A stretch of DNA of 7,277 nt from JAFALX01 sp050734185 (GCA_050734185.1 JBOHUE010000035.1:1-7277); one strand, 5' to 3'; positions 1 through 5,635 are shown, counted from the stretch's first letter. Numbers and translations are program-made. The notes: generated by a model from the letters alone, not told the origin.

Positions 1-1047
1 GGCTTGCTCCTGCTCGTCTATCCGCTGGTGCAGGGCCAGGTGCTCGGCTGGCCGCTCTGGACGTTCGTCTGCATCGCGGTGAGCCCGTTCGTCCTGATCC
101 TGTTCGTGCTCTACGAGCGGGCGCTGCCGGCGACGAAGTTCCCGCTGGTGCAGCTCTCGATGTTCCGCATCCAGTCGTTCCGCGTCGGGGTCGTGATATC
201 CGCGGCGTTCATCGCCGCGATCCCGGCGTTCTTCTTCACCTTCAGCCTGCTGCTGCAGGTCGGCTTGGGCTTCTCCGCGCTGCACGCGGGCCTCACAACG
301 ATCCCATGGAGCATCGCGACGGCGATAGCGTCGGTGATGTCCGCGCGGTTCGCGCCGAAGCTCGGCCGCTATACCATCGCGATCGGGTCGCTCATCGGCG
401 TTCTCGGCCTTCTCGGCGTGATCATCACGCTCTACATCGCGGGCACGAGCGTGAACAGCTGGGAGCTGATCCCAGCATTCGTGCTGGCCGGTATCGGGCT
501 CGGCGGCGTGATCGCGCCGCTCCTCACGCTGATCCTCGCCGGCGTCCCACCACGAGACGCGGGATCGGCCTCCGGCGTGCTCACCACGTTCCAGCAGCTC
601 GGCGGCGCCATCGGTGTTGCCGTGGTCGGCGTCGTCTTCTTCGGCATGCTGTCGTCGAACGCCACCAGCTCGGTCGGCGACGTCACCTCCCAGGTGCGCA
701 CGCAGCTGACCGCGCTGCAGCAACCACCGGCGGTCGTGGATCAGGAGGTGGCGACGTTCAGTCGATGCTTCGCGGCGCAGGCGAAGTCAACCGACCCGAC
801 GCAGCCGATTGCCGGCTGCCCGTCGACGACGGCGGCTCCCACGAACCCTGTGTCTCGAGTGTTTGCCAGCGCCGCGAAGACGGCGCTCGCGACGACGTTC
901 GTCGCGTCGGAGCGCGTCATCCTCTGGTTCAACGTCGGGTTCTGGGGTCTCAGCGGCCTGCTGTCACTCCTCCTGCCCAAGAGCCGGCCGGCGGGGCAAC
1001 GACAGCCTGGCGCACCGCAGCGCGAGACGGCCGCCGCCTCCCACTGA
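1..1047 (+). CDS. DHA2-family MFS multidrug efflux transporter, C-terminal part (5' truncated by window)
   Basis: Proton-coupled exporter of the 14-helix DHA2 (EmrB/QacA) group, acting in the cytoplasmic membrane; the substrate cannot be told. The frame is open from base 1, so the N-terminal half lies outside the window. The visible 348 residues hold about six hydrophobic segments (counting from base 4: roughly 15-37, 62-86, 100-115, 124-146, 155-180, 198-215) and a last one at 305-325. Family hallmarks are the stretch around QVGLGFSALHAGL (85-97) and AGSASGVLTTFQQLGGAIG (186-204), typical of DHA2 proteins. Between the last two helices is a hydrophilic loop (about 216-290) with two cysteines, C255 and C272, which could form an extracytoplasmic disulfide. 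It ends in a basic, Ala-rich tail and a TGA stop. It converges with the small minus-strand ORFs and the TetR gene. A TetR regulator beside an efflux pump is a common pairing, but the convergent layout gives no direct proof of control. Confidence 0.93.
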   Translation, partial: GLLLLVYPLVQGQVLGWPLWTFVCIAVSPFVLILFVLYERALPATKFPLVQLSMFRIQSFRVGVVISAAFIAAIPAFFFTFSLLLQVGLGFSALHAGLTTIPWSIATAIASVMSARFAPKLGRYTIAIGSLIGVLGLLGVIITLYIAGTSVNSWELIPAFVLAGIGLGGVIAPLLTLILAGVPPRDAGSASGVLTTFQQLGGAIGVAVVGVVFFGMLSSNATSSVGDVTSQVRTQLTALQQPPAVVDQEVATFSRCFAAQAKSTDPTQPIAGCPSTTAAPTNPVSRVFASAAKTALATTFVASERVILWFNVGFWGLSGLLSLLLPKSRPAGQRQPGAPQRETAAASH

Positions 1048-1082
1048 ACACCCGCGCGCACGGGCAGCACCGTCAGTCGCGA

Positions 1083-1187
1083 TCAGCGACGGCGCTTGCT
1101 GTCCGTGTGCACGTGGTCATGACCGTCGCCGTGGTCATGTGAGTGGCGCTTGTTGCGTGAGCCCGAACCGGACTCGGGAGCAGTCAT
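1083..1187 (-). CDS. His/Asp-rich small ORF, or selenocysteine-readthrough extension of the upstream ORF
   Basis: Directly after the TGA of the Cys-tailed ORF the same frame begins with ATG and stays open for 34 codons to another TGA. The peptide starts MTAPESGSGSRNKRHSH and carries seven histidines interleaved with Asp/Gly (HSHDHGDGHDHVH), then a basic end, KRRR. Third codon positions are mostly G or C, as in coding DNA of this genome. There is no Shine-Dalgarno before this ATG, so as a separate gene it would depend on translational coupling across the abutting TGA and ATG. If the TGA encodes selenocysteine, both parts form one protein of about 90 residues with a PGC-Sec junction and a His-rich tail. 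The repeated CATGACCAC (plus-strand GTGGTCATG at 1113-1121 and 1131-1139, 18 bp apart) suggests a small internal duplication. Spurious open frame remains possible. Confidence 0.4.
   Translation of the reverse strand: MTAPESGSGSRNKRHSHDHGDGHDHVHTDSKRRR
1159..1175 (-). promoter_or_regulatory. candidate bacterial SECIS-like hairpin after the TGA at 1188-1190
   Basis: On the minus strand the RNA can fold as GAGUCC-GGUUC-GGGCUC. This is either six pairs with one U-G wobble, or three pairs (GAG/CUC), a bulged U, two pairs (CC/GG) and a six-base loop, GGUUCG. Eighteen bases separate the TGA from the loop's GGU. From memory, the E. coli fdhF SECIS also has a bulged U and a GGU loop with the same 18-base offset. 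An overlapping fold (CCCGA/TCGGG) competes, and short GC-rich hairpins are frequent in such DNA, so this is a candidate only. Confidence 0.3.
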
Positions 1188-1355
1188 TCAACAGCCGGGC
1201 TGCCCGGGATGCCCGCAGCAGGTCGAGCCGGTCCTGATCTTCGTGTACTGATTGGCGACCGTCTCGCGCAGCTTCTCCTCGAAGCTTGCATCGGATTCGC
1301 GAAAGTTCTTCAGAAAGATACCGATGCTCGGTCGCCGGGGCATGGCCCTGACCAT
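1188..1355 (-). CDS. small cysteine-tailed protein of unknown function (CCGHPGQPGC end)
   Basis: A 55-residue ORF starting at ATG 1355, or 51 residues from ATG 1343, where AGGG sits a few bases upstream and makes a slightly better ribosome site. It follows the TetR gene on the same strand after 17 bp, so the two may share a transcript. The protein is basic and partly helical (KNFRESDASFEEKLRETVAN) and ends in CCGHPGQPGC, a compact Cys/Gly/Pro tail suited to metal or thiol chemistry. I recall short actinobacterial and Chloroflexi hypothetical proteins with a similar CCGN/H-x-G-x-PGC end, but this memory is unverified. No signal peptide or membrane segment is seen. Function is unknown. The terminal TGA is followed at once by an in-frame ATG and an open frame, so the stop may be read as selenocysteine (see the candidate SECIS and the downstream ORF). 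Confidence 0.6.
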   Translation of the reverse strand: MVRAMPRRPSIGIFLKNFRESDASFEEKLRETVANQYTKIRTGSTCCGHPGQPGC

Positions 1356-1372
1356 AGCTGATCGTTCGCGCG

Positions 1373-2023
1373 TCACTCGCGGGGGAGCAGCGAGTCGGTG
1401 AGCGTGGCGGTGAGCCACCGCACGTACCGTTCGATCGTCCAGCCGGAGTCGACGCGCAGCAGCCGGTGCACCTCCGGGCTCGTCAGCGTCCAGGTGATCG
1501 AGATGGCGTCGTCCACCTGGAGCCCGTCGCGCAGAGGACCGTTTGCCGTCAGGCTTGAGACGAACATCTGCATCCCCTCGCGTCGCTGGCGCAGCTGCAC
1601 GTCCCGGCGCAGGGCGGCCACCTCTGCGTCGACAGCGGCGGCGCTTCGCATGACGTCATCGAGCGGCCGGACTCGCTCCATCCGGCTGGTGACGCCGGCT
1701 GCGAATCCCACGATCTGGTGGCGCTGATCTGTGTCGCGTCGCATGGCCTGCGCGTCCTCGCGTTCGTAGACCTTCAGGTCGCGGTCGTCGCCAGCAACGG
1801 TCACGTCCATCACCTCTTTGAGGAGCGCGCGCTTGGTCGAGAAGGCGGCGTACACCGTGTCCGTGGCCACGCCGGCGTCTGCGGCGACGGCCTCCATGGT
1901 GGTGGCGGGATAGCCGTGCTCGAGGAAGAGTCGCGACGCCGCATCGAGGATCCGCAGGCGCGTCTGCCGCCGCTGCTGCTCGCGGAGCGGCGAGTTGTAC
2001 CGCCGCTTGACAGGCTCGGCCAC
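1373..2023 (-). CDS. TetR/AcrR-family transcriptional regulator
   Basis: Ligand-responsive, usually repressing, DNA-binding protein of 216 residues, within the usual TetR range. The N-terminal TetR_N domain covers about residues 17-66: RLRILDAASRLFLEHGY, then the helix-turn-helix MEAVAADAGVATDTVYAAFSTKRALL. The C-terminal two thirds are the variable ligand-binding and dimer region, with no recognisable ligand signature. The start is GTG 2023; an in-frame TGA at 2042-2044 allows only this start region, and there is no strong Shine-Dalgarno. It is divergent from the SnoaL-like gene across an 82-bp region holding a palindrome (2045-2064), so self-control and control of that gene are the first guess. 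The small Cys-tailed ORF follows on the same strand. The neighbouring exporter is another possible target, although it is convergent. Confidence 0.93.
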   Translation of the reverse strand: MAEPVKRRYNSPLREQQRRQTRLRILDAASRLFLEHGYPATTMEAVAADAGVATDTVYAAFSTKRALLKEVMDVTVAGDDRDLKVYEREDAQAMRRDTDQRHQIVGFAAGVTSRMERVRPLDDVMRSAAAVDAEVAALRRDVQLRQRREGMQMFVSSLTANGPLRDGLQVDDAISITWTLTSPEVHRLLRVDSGWTIERYVRWLTATLTDSLLPRE

Positions 2024-2044
2024 GGCGTCTATCGTACCGCCTCA

Positions 2045-2064
2045 AGTATCAATCCAGTAATACT
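2045..2064. promoter_or_regulatory. putative TetR operator, 20-bp imperfect palindrome
   Basis: AGTAT-N10-ATACT: the outer five pairs match perfectly and seven of ten pairs match overall. It lies between the divergent tetR and SnoaL-like genes. Its left half read on the minus strand is GATACT, a passable -10 for tetR, so a bound regulator would block tetR transcription. Size and position suit a TetR dimer. Assignment is by context only. Confidence 0.5.
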
Positions 2065-2090
2065 CTGATGAATACAGTGATGCTGGGATG
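2051..2090. repeat. degenerate tandem repeat, two 20-bp units
   Basis: Bases 2051-2070 and 2071-2090 match at 15 of 20 positions (shared pattern AATnCAGTnATnCTnnGATG) and abut exactly. The first unit shares bases with the palindrome. A period of about two helical turns would place two protein sites on the same DNA face, so this may be a second operator copy or a duplicated control element. Confidence 0.4.
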
Positions 2091-2097
2091 AAGGAGG
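2091..2097 (+). promoter_or_regulatory. strong Shine-Dalgarno of the SnoaL-like gene
   Basis: AAGGAGG ends eight bases before ATG 2106. It is by far the best ribosome-binding site in the window, fixes the start of the SnoaL-like gene and suggests high translation once transcribed. Confidence 0.85.
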
Positions 2098-2105
2098 ATT
2101 AGGTC

Positions 2106-2552
2106 ATGGCTGATATCGAGAGGGGCAAGGAGACTGTGCGCCGCGTGATCTTCGACGGCATTGCGCAGGGAAGGACGGATGTGGTGGACGAGTGCCTCGC
2201 GCCGAACGCGGTGGACGATCACCATCCCGAGGTGGGGGACTACCGGACCCACCTCAAAGAGGTGGCTCGCGGCCTCCATACGGCGTTCCCCGACCTGAAG
2301 CCGGAGATCACCCATCTGGTGGGTGAGGGCGACACCATCGCGTTCCGGGTGATCCTGCGCGGGACTCACGACGGGCCGCTGCAGATGCCGGGAATGCCGC
2401 AGCCGCTGCCTGCGACGGGCCGGCAGGTGCAGCTCGAGCAGTTCCACATCATCACCGTCGACGACACCGGCCGCGGCGTGAACCACTGGGCTGCCGTCGG
2501 CGACGACGATCTGCGGCGGCAGTTGGCCCCGGCTCAGCGCGGCGCGGCCTGA
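2106..2552 (+). CDS. SnoaL-like polyketide cyclase / ester cyclase family protein
   Basis: A 148-residue protein of the SnoaL-like branch of the NTF2 fold, a small alpha+beta barrel with a hydrophobic pocket. The family includes polyketide cyclases, but most members near regulators have unknown substrates. Visible marks are the N-terminal helix (VRRVIFDGIAQGRTDVVDE), the segment HLKEVARGLHTAFPDLKPEITHLVGEGDTIA cut across residues about 55-85, then FRVILRGTHDG and a final strand set ending in VNHWAAVGDDDLRRQL. Acidic and His residues in the pocket region (H39, H40, D46 in DDHHPEVGDY) fit the ester-cyclase subgroup. It is divergent from tetR, has a strong ribosome site and is likely regulated by that TetR protein. 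It meets selD tail to tail after six bases, with no room for a dedicated terminator. No polyketide genes are in view, so a housekeeping or detoxifying role is as likely. Confidence 0.85.
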   Translation: MADIERGKETVRRVIFDGIAQGRTDVVDECLAPNAVDDHHPEVGDYRTHLKEVARGLHTAFPDLKPEITHLVGEGDTIAFRVILRGTHDGPLQMPGMPQPLPATGRQVQLEQFHIITVDDTGRGVNHWAAVGDDDLRRQLAPAQRGAA

Positions 2553-2558
2553 GCCGCC

Positions 2559-3545
2559 TCAGCGAACAACGAGAGGGGAGTCACCCCGGGGCACCAGCTC
2601 ACCGATGATTGGTGCTCCGGGGATCTCGCCGCAGACGAGCAGGCCACCACTGGTCTGCGCGTCGGCGAGCAGGAGCCGCTCGCGCTCGTCGGTCTCTGCG
2701 CGGCCGTGCCACTCGACGTGCGGGTCCACCCACGCGAGGTTGCGGCGCGTGCCGCCGCTGATGCAGCCTGCGTTGGCCGCGTCGCGCGCTCCCGGCAGGT
2801 AGGGGATGGCCGCGGAGTCGATGACCACGGTGACGCCGCTTGCGCGCGCCAGCTTGTACGCGTGCCCGAGCAAGCCGAACCCCGTGACGTCGGTGGCACA
2901 CCGAACGCCGGCTGCAAGGGCGGCTTCCGAGGCGGCGCGGTTGAGCGTCGTCATCGCGGCGACGGCTTCCGGAAACACCTCACCGCTCTGCTTGTGACGC
3001 GAGTTCAGCACGCCGATGCCGAGTGGCTTGGTGAGCGACAGCGGCACGCCCGGCCTCCCCGCGTCGATGCGCAGCAGCTGCGATTCGGCAGCGAGGCCGC
3101 TGACGGCCATGCCGTACTTGGGCTCGGGGTCGTCGACACTGTGACCACCGGCAAGCGGACACTCCGCGGAGCGAGCGACGTCGAGACCTCCGCGCAGCAC
3201 TTCGGCGGCCAGCTCGAGCGGCAGCACCTCGCGTGGCCAGCACAGCAGGTTGACGGCGAGCACCGGGCGCCCGCCCATCGCGTAGATGTCGGACAGTGCG
3301 TTGGTGGCGGCGATGCGACCCCAGTCGTACGCGTCGTCCACCACCGGCGTGAAGAAGTCGACCGTGCTGAGCAGCGCCGTCCCATCTCCGTTGAGGCGGA
3401 CCGCCGCGGCGTCGTCGCCGTCCTCGAGGCCGACGATCAGCGACGCCGGGTGCTCACCCGCCAGCCCGGCGACGATGGTCTCCAGCTCGCCCGGCGGGAT
3501 CTTGCAGGCGCAGCCGCCGCCGTGCGCGTACTCGGTCAACCTCAC
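2559..3545 (-). CDS. selD: selenide, water dikinase (selenophosphate synthetase)
   Basis: Makes monoselenophosphate from selenide and ATP in the cytosol, the selenium donor for Sec-tRNA synthesis by SelA and for tRNA 2-selenouridine. It has 328 residues, slightly short of E. coli SelD (about 347), and is complete. The N-terminal motif HGGGCACKI gives the catalytic Cys12 (TGC, not TGA) and Lys15, equivalent to E. coli Cys17 and Lys20. ATP/Mg motifs follow: GDDAAAV (D44/D45), STVDFF (D63), GRIAATNALSDIYAMGG (N82, D86) and ATDVTGFGLLGH (D219). AGGHS (132-136) and DAQTSGGLL (295-303) are also standard. The start is GTG 3545, immediately before the conserved RLTEY, with a weak ribosome site. It lies 26 bp after the VOC gene on the same strand, so the two are probably co-transcribed. 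Together with selB it supports an active Sec pathway. Confidence 0.97.
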   Translation of the reverse strand: MRLTEYAHGGGCACKIPPGELETIVAGLAGEHPASLIVGLEDGDDAAAVRLNGDGTALLSTVDFFTPVVDDAYDWGRIAATNALSDIYAMGGRPVLAVNLLCWPREVLPLELAAEVLRGGLDVARSAECPLAGGHSVDDPEPKYGMAVSGLAAESQLLRIDAGRPGVPLSLTKPLGIGVLNSRHKQSGEVFPEAVAAMTTLNRAASEAALAAGVRCATDVTGFGLLGHAYKLARASGVTVVIDSAAIPYLPGARDAANAGCISGGTRRNLAWVDPHVEWHGRAETDERERLLLADAQTSGGLLVCGEIPGAPIIGELVPRGDSPLVVR

Positions 3546-3571
3546 CCGATCAAGTCTCGCACGCGCCGAGA

Positions 3572-3943
3572 TCAGCCCGGCCGCACGAGCTGCTGAATCG
3601 CCCAGGCGTTGCCGTCCGGGTCGCTGAAAAAGAGGAACCTGCCCCAGGCCTGCTCGTCGACGTCACCGACATCGAGCCCGCGGCCCATCAGCTCGCGGCG
3701 CGCCTCGTCGGCATCCGCGACGACCATCTGCAGGCCCTTCACCGACCCGGCCGGCGCGGTGGTCAGGCCTTCGCCGAACGCGATCGAGCATGCCGATCCG
3801 GGCGGGGTCAGCTGCACGAAACGGAGTTCAGGGCTCACGCGCTGGTCGTGGTCGGCGTGGAACCCGATGCGGTCGACGTAGAACGCCTTGGCGCGATCGA
3901 CGTCCGTGACGGGCAGGATGACGAGCTCGAGCCTCCAGTCCAT
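3572..3943 (-). CDS. VOC (glyoxalase/bleomycin-resistance) superfamily protein
   Basis: A 123-residue single-domain protein made of two beta-alpha-beta-beta-beta modules. The first is LELVILPVTDVDRAKAFYVDRIGF (about 5-28), with FVQLTPPGSACSIAFGEG following. The second is GLQMVVADADEARRELMGRGLDV, ending in the hallmark FFSDPDGNAWAIQQL (about 105-119). Such proteins include glyoxalases, dioxygenases and antibiotic-binding proteins; nothing here fixes the substrate, and this subgroup is usually annotated only as glyoxalase family. The start is ATG 3943, with GAGGAG about seven bases upstream; an earlier in-frame start at 4024 would add 27 residues unlike the fold and reach into the control region. 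It is the first gene of a likely two-gene unit with selD and is divergent from merR, so it may be controlled by that MerR protein, though I see no MerR-type dyad in the 89-bp gap. Confidence 0.9.
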   Translation of the reverse strand: MDWRLELVILPVTDVDRAKAFYVDRIGFHADHDQRVSPELRFVQLTPPGSACSIAFGEGLTTAPAGSVKGLQMVVADADEARRELMGRGLDVGDVDEQAWGRFLFFSDPDGNAWAIQQLVRPG

Positions 3944-4032
3944 GTGCGCTCCTCGTGCGAGTGGTCCGACGCTGCAGCGCGACAGCTTGAGACAACGCCC
4001 GCGTCCGGTGACCTCGCGCCACAATCGGCCGC
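3944..4032. promoter_or_regulatory. divergent intergenic region between the VOC gene and merR
   Basis: These 89 bp must hold the promoters of both the VOC-selD unit and merR. I see a perfect 10-bp palindrome, CGCTGCAGCG, at 3970-3979 and a CTTGAGACA stretch at about 3986-3994, but no convincing -35/-10 pair and no MerR-type long-spacer dyad. The VOC ribosome site (GAGGAG, minus strand) is at its left edge. Confidence 0.4.
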
Positions 4033-4491
4033 ATGGCGGCGGAGTCGGACGGCGTCATGACCATCGGGTCCCTGTCGCGCCGCTGCGGCGTCCCGGTGAA
4101 AACGCTGCGCACCTACGAGGACCTCGGCCTCATCTACACCGTGGGGCGCAGCGAGGGGAACTACCGCCTGTTCGGCAGCGAGGCGCTGTGGTGCGTGCAG
4201 GTGACCGAGACGATGCGCCACATGGGCCTGACGCTCGCTGAGATCGGTGCGCTGTTGCGAGACTACCAGGCACCGAGCTCCGCACCCATGGGGCCGCGCC
4301 TTGAGCGCGTTCTCGCCGCTGTGCGGCTGCGCACCGAACAGCGCATCGCCGATCTGCAGCTGCGACTGGAGATGATCCGTCAGTTCGAGACGCAGTTTGC
4401 CGGGGAGCTGGCGGGGACCAGCGACTTTGGCGCCACCGATCCGCGCCGCGGCGCCGGCACGCTTGACTCTCCCTCCACTGGGAGACCGTAG
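4033..4491 (+). CDS. MerR-family transcriptional regulator
   Basis: A 152-residue activator/repressor that untwists promoters with long spacers. The MerR winged helix-turn-helix is MTIGSLSRRCGVPVKTLRTYEDLGLI (9-34), with wing residues GNYRLFGSEAL (42-52) and the second helix pair ending in MGLTLAEIGALLRDY (64-78). A long dimerisation helix follows at about 86-124, then a low-complexity tail. The only cysteines are C18 and C54, both in the DNA-binding half, and there is no C-terminal Cys/His metal loop, so a thiolate metal sensor of the MerR/CueR/ZntR kind is unlikely. The start may be ATG 4033 or ATG 4057; neither has a good Shine-Dalgarno. The target is very probably the promoter at 4463-4494, inside its own 3' end, so it controls the three genes that follow. 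Confidence 0.92.
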   Translation: MAAESDGVMTIGSLSRRCGVPVKTLRTYEDLGLIYTVGRSEGNYRLFGSEALWCVQVTETMRHMGLTLAEIGALLRDYQAPSSAPMGPRLERVLAAVRLRTEQRIADLQLRLEMIRQFETQFAGELAGTSDFGATDPRRGAGTLDSPSTGRP

Positions 4492-4494
4492 CCT
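4463..4494 (+). promoter_or_regulatory. MerR-type promoter with operator dyad between -35 and -10
   Basis: The -35 is TTGACT (4463-4468) and the -10 is TAGCCT (4489-4494), with a 20-bp spacer, longer than the usual 17. The spacer region carries a perfect inverted repeat, TCTCCC-N6-GGGAGA (4468-4485). This matches the layout of MerR-activated promoters such as those of copA and zntA. It overlaps the last codons of merR. The -10 ends nine bases before ATG 4504, which predicts a transcript with almost no leader. Confidence 0.75.
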
Positions 4495-4503
4495 GCGCTC
4501 ACC

Positions 4504-4986
4504 ATGAACACAGACCCCACTCAACCCGCGCACACCGACGCCCGTCGAGCCCTCTGGGGCTGGTCGCCAACCGATCTGCCGGCCGACACCACGTGGAAGC
4601 GGCGCGTCGACCGCGTGCTTCCCCGCACCGGCGGCGGCGTGCTGCTGTACTTCCTGGCGGTGGTGCTGGCGTTGAACCTCGCCGGTCTGCTACCGCGCCG
4701 GCCCGAGCTGGTCGTCGTAGGGCTGTCCGCGGCCGCGGCGGGCACGTGGTGCGCCGTCAACTTCTGGCGCTGCCGGCACGCGCACTGCCTCGTCGGCGGC
4801 GTCGCATGGCCGGCGCTGGCGGCGTTCTGCTTCGTGGAGGCCGGACTCGGGCGCACACTGATCGGCGGCGATGAGGCGCTGGTGTTCACGGCAATCCTGG
4901 TGGCCGCGGTTGCGGTCGAGGCGGGGTGGGTCTGCGCGCGCGGCACCAACGCGATCCGGCCGCGCGCTAGTGGGCGTGTCTGCTGA
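4504..4986 (+). CDS. four-helix membrane protein of unknown function with a CRHAHC motif
   Basis: A 160-residue protein with a polar N-terminal arm (1-44, including TDLPADTTWKRRVDRVLP) and about four hydrophobic segments: 45-63, 68-85, 97-114 and 125-144. At the end of the second segment is NFWRCRHAHCLV (86-97), where C90, H92, H94 and C95 cluster at the membrane edge. I recall small membrane proteins with a similar FWRCRxxHC motif but no function for them. The cluster could bind metal or heme, or form a redox pair; this is inference. Start ATG 4504 has no Shine-Dalgarno, consistent with leaderless translation from the MerR-type promoter just upstream. Its end overlaps the methyltransferase start by about 11 bp, so it is the first gene of a MerR-controlled operon. 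Confidence 0.8.
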   Translation: MNTDPTQPAHTDARRALWGWSPTDLPADTTWKRRVDRVLPRTGGGVLLYFLAVVLALNLAGLLPRRPELVVVGLSAAAAGTWCAVNFWRCRHAHCLVGGVAWPALAAFCFVEAGLGRTLIGGDEALVFTAILVAAVAVEAGWVCARGTNAIRPRASGRVC

Positions 4987-5635
4987 CCGCAGCCGCCCGA
5001 TCTTCTCGCGCATCTGGCCGGGGCTGGCGCGTCGCATGGACGGCGGCGGGATGCGCGAGCACCGGCGCGAGCTGCTGGCCGGGCTGTCCGGGGAGGTGCT
5101 CGAGGTCGGCGCGGGCACCGGCGCCAACTTCGCGCTGTATCCGCCGGAGGTGCGGCGCGTCGTCGCCGTCGAGCCCGAACGTCGCCTGCGCCGGTTTGCC
5201 GAATTGGAGGCCGTGGGCGCTGCGGCGGACATCACCGTGGTGCTCGGGACGGCCGAGGCGCTGCCCTTTCCTGACTCGAGCTTCGACGCCGTCGTGTACT
5301 CGCTCGTGCTCTGCTCGGTCGACGATCAGGCTCGCGCGCTCCGCGAGGCTCGCCGCGTGCTCAGACCCGGTGGCGAGGTGCGCGTTCTCGAGCATGTCCG
5401 CTCGCTCCACCCGTGGGTGGGACGCGGTCAGGACATCCTCGACGCCACCATCTACCCACTGGTCAGCGGCGGCTGCCACATGGGCCGCGACACGGCGGCC
5501 GCGATGCGCAGCGGCGGCTTCGACGTGCAGCGGCTGAGACGCTTCCGCTGGCCGCCGGGGCGGCTCGCGCTGCCGACATCGCAGCACATCATCGGTACGG
5601 CTAGAAACCCGAGCGATGCAATACGCCACCATTGA
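4976..5635 (+). CDS. class I SAM-dependent methyltransferase
   Basis: A cytosolic S-adenosylmethionine-dependent methyltransferase of about 219 residues with the Methyltransf_11 pattern. Motif I is EVLEVGAGTGANF, followed by the acidic end of strand 2 in VVAVEPERRLRRFAE, motif II GTAEALPFPDSSFDAVVYSLVLCSV, and the post-motif RVLRPGGEVRVLEHVRS. The C-terminal part (GGCHMGRDTAAAMRSGGFDVQRLRRF) is typical of a broad family often annotated as ubiquinone/menaquinone or phospholipid methyltransferase-like; the substrate is unknown. I chose GTG 4976 (VSADRSRPIFSRIW); GTG 4970 is equally possible. The open frame extends further upstream to 4871, but those residues are an Arg/Trp-rich shadow of the membrane protein gene. 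It overlaps both neighbours, the membrane protein upstream and the DUF1801 gene by 20 bp downstream, so all three are likely translated from one message. Confidence 0.88.
   Translation: MSADRSRPIFSRIWPGLARRMDGGGMREHRRELLAGLSGEVLEVGAGTGANFALYPPEVRRVVAVEPERRLRRFAELEAVGAAADITVVLGTAEALPFPDSSFDAVVYSLVLCSVDDQARALREARRVLRPGGEVRVLEHVRSLHPWVGRGQDILDATIYPLVSGGCHMGRDTAAAMRSGGFDVQRLRRFRWPPGRLALPTSQHIIGTARNPSDAIRHH

Noticed and set aside
1048..1082. Possible terminator hairpin CCCG-CGCGCA-CGGG between the exporter and the small ORFs
   Set aside because: Only four base pairs and no T-run on either strand; too weak to call.
306..1142. 278-codon plus-strand frame inside and past the exporter gene
   Set aside because: Arg/His-rich frame shadow of the exporter, with no domain; it ends in the region of the small minus-strand ORFs.
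1083..1190. tRNA-Sec (selC) suspected because of a GGTTCG motif
   Set aside because: No matching acceptor, D or extra-long variable arms and no TCA anticodon stem; the stretch reads as coding or as a simple hairpin.
3512..3514. Selenocysteine in SelD's catalytic position
   Set aside because: The codon for residue 12 is TGC, so this SelD is the ordinary Cys form.
2706..3596. Long plus-strand open frame opposite selD
   Set aside because: Low-complexity Arg/Ala/Gly/His translation with no family resemblance; it mirrors selD, whose motifs are unmistakable.
3944..4024. Upstream start for the VOC protein
   Set aside because: It would add 27 residues unrelated to the fold; ATG 3943 has its own GAGGAG ribosome site.
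4871..4975. Upstream extension of the methyltransferase
   Set aside because: Arg/Trp-rich residues fully inside the membrane protein gene; the family starts near the RPIFSRIW segment.
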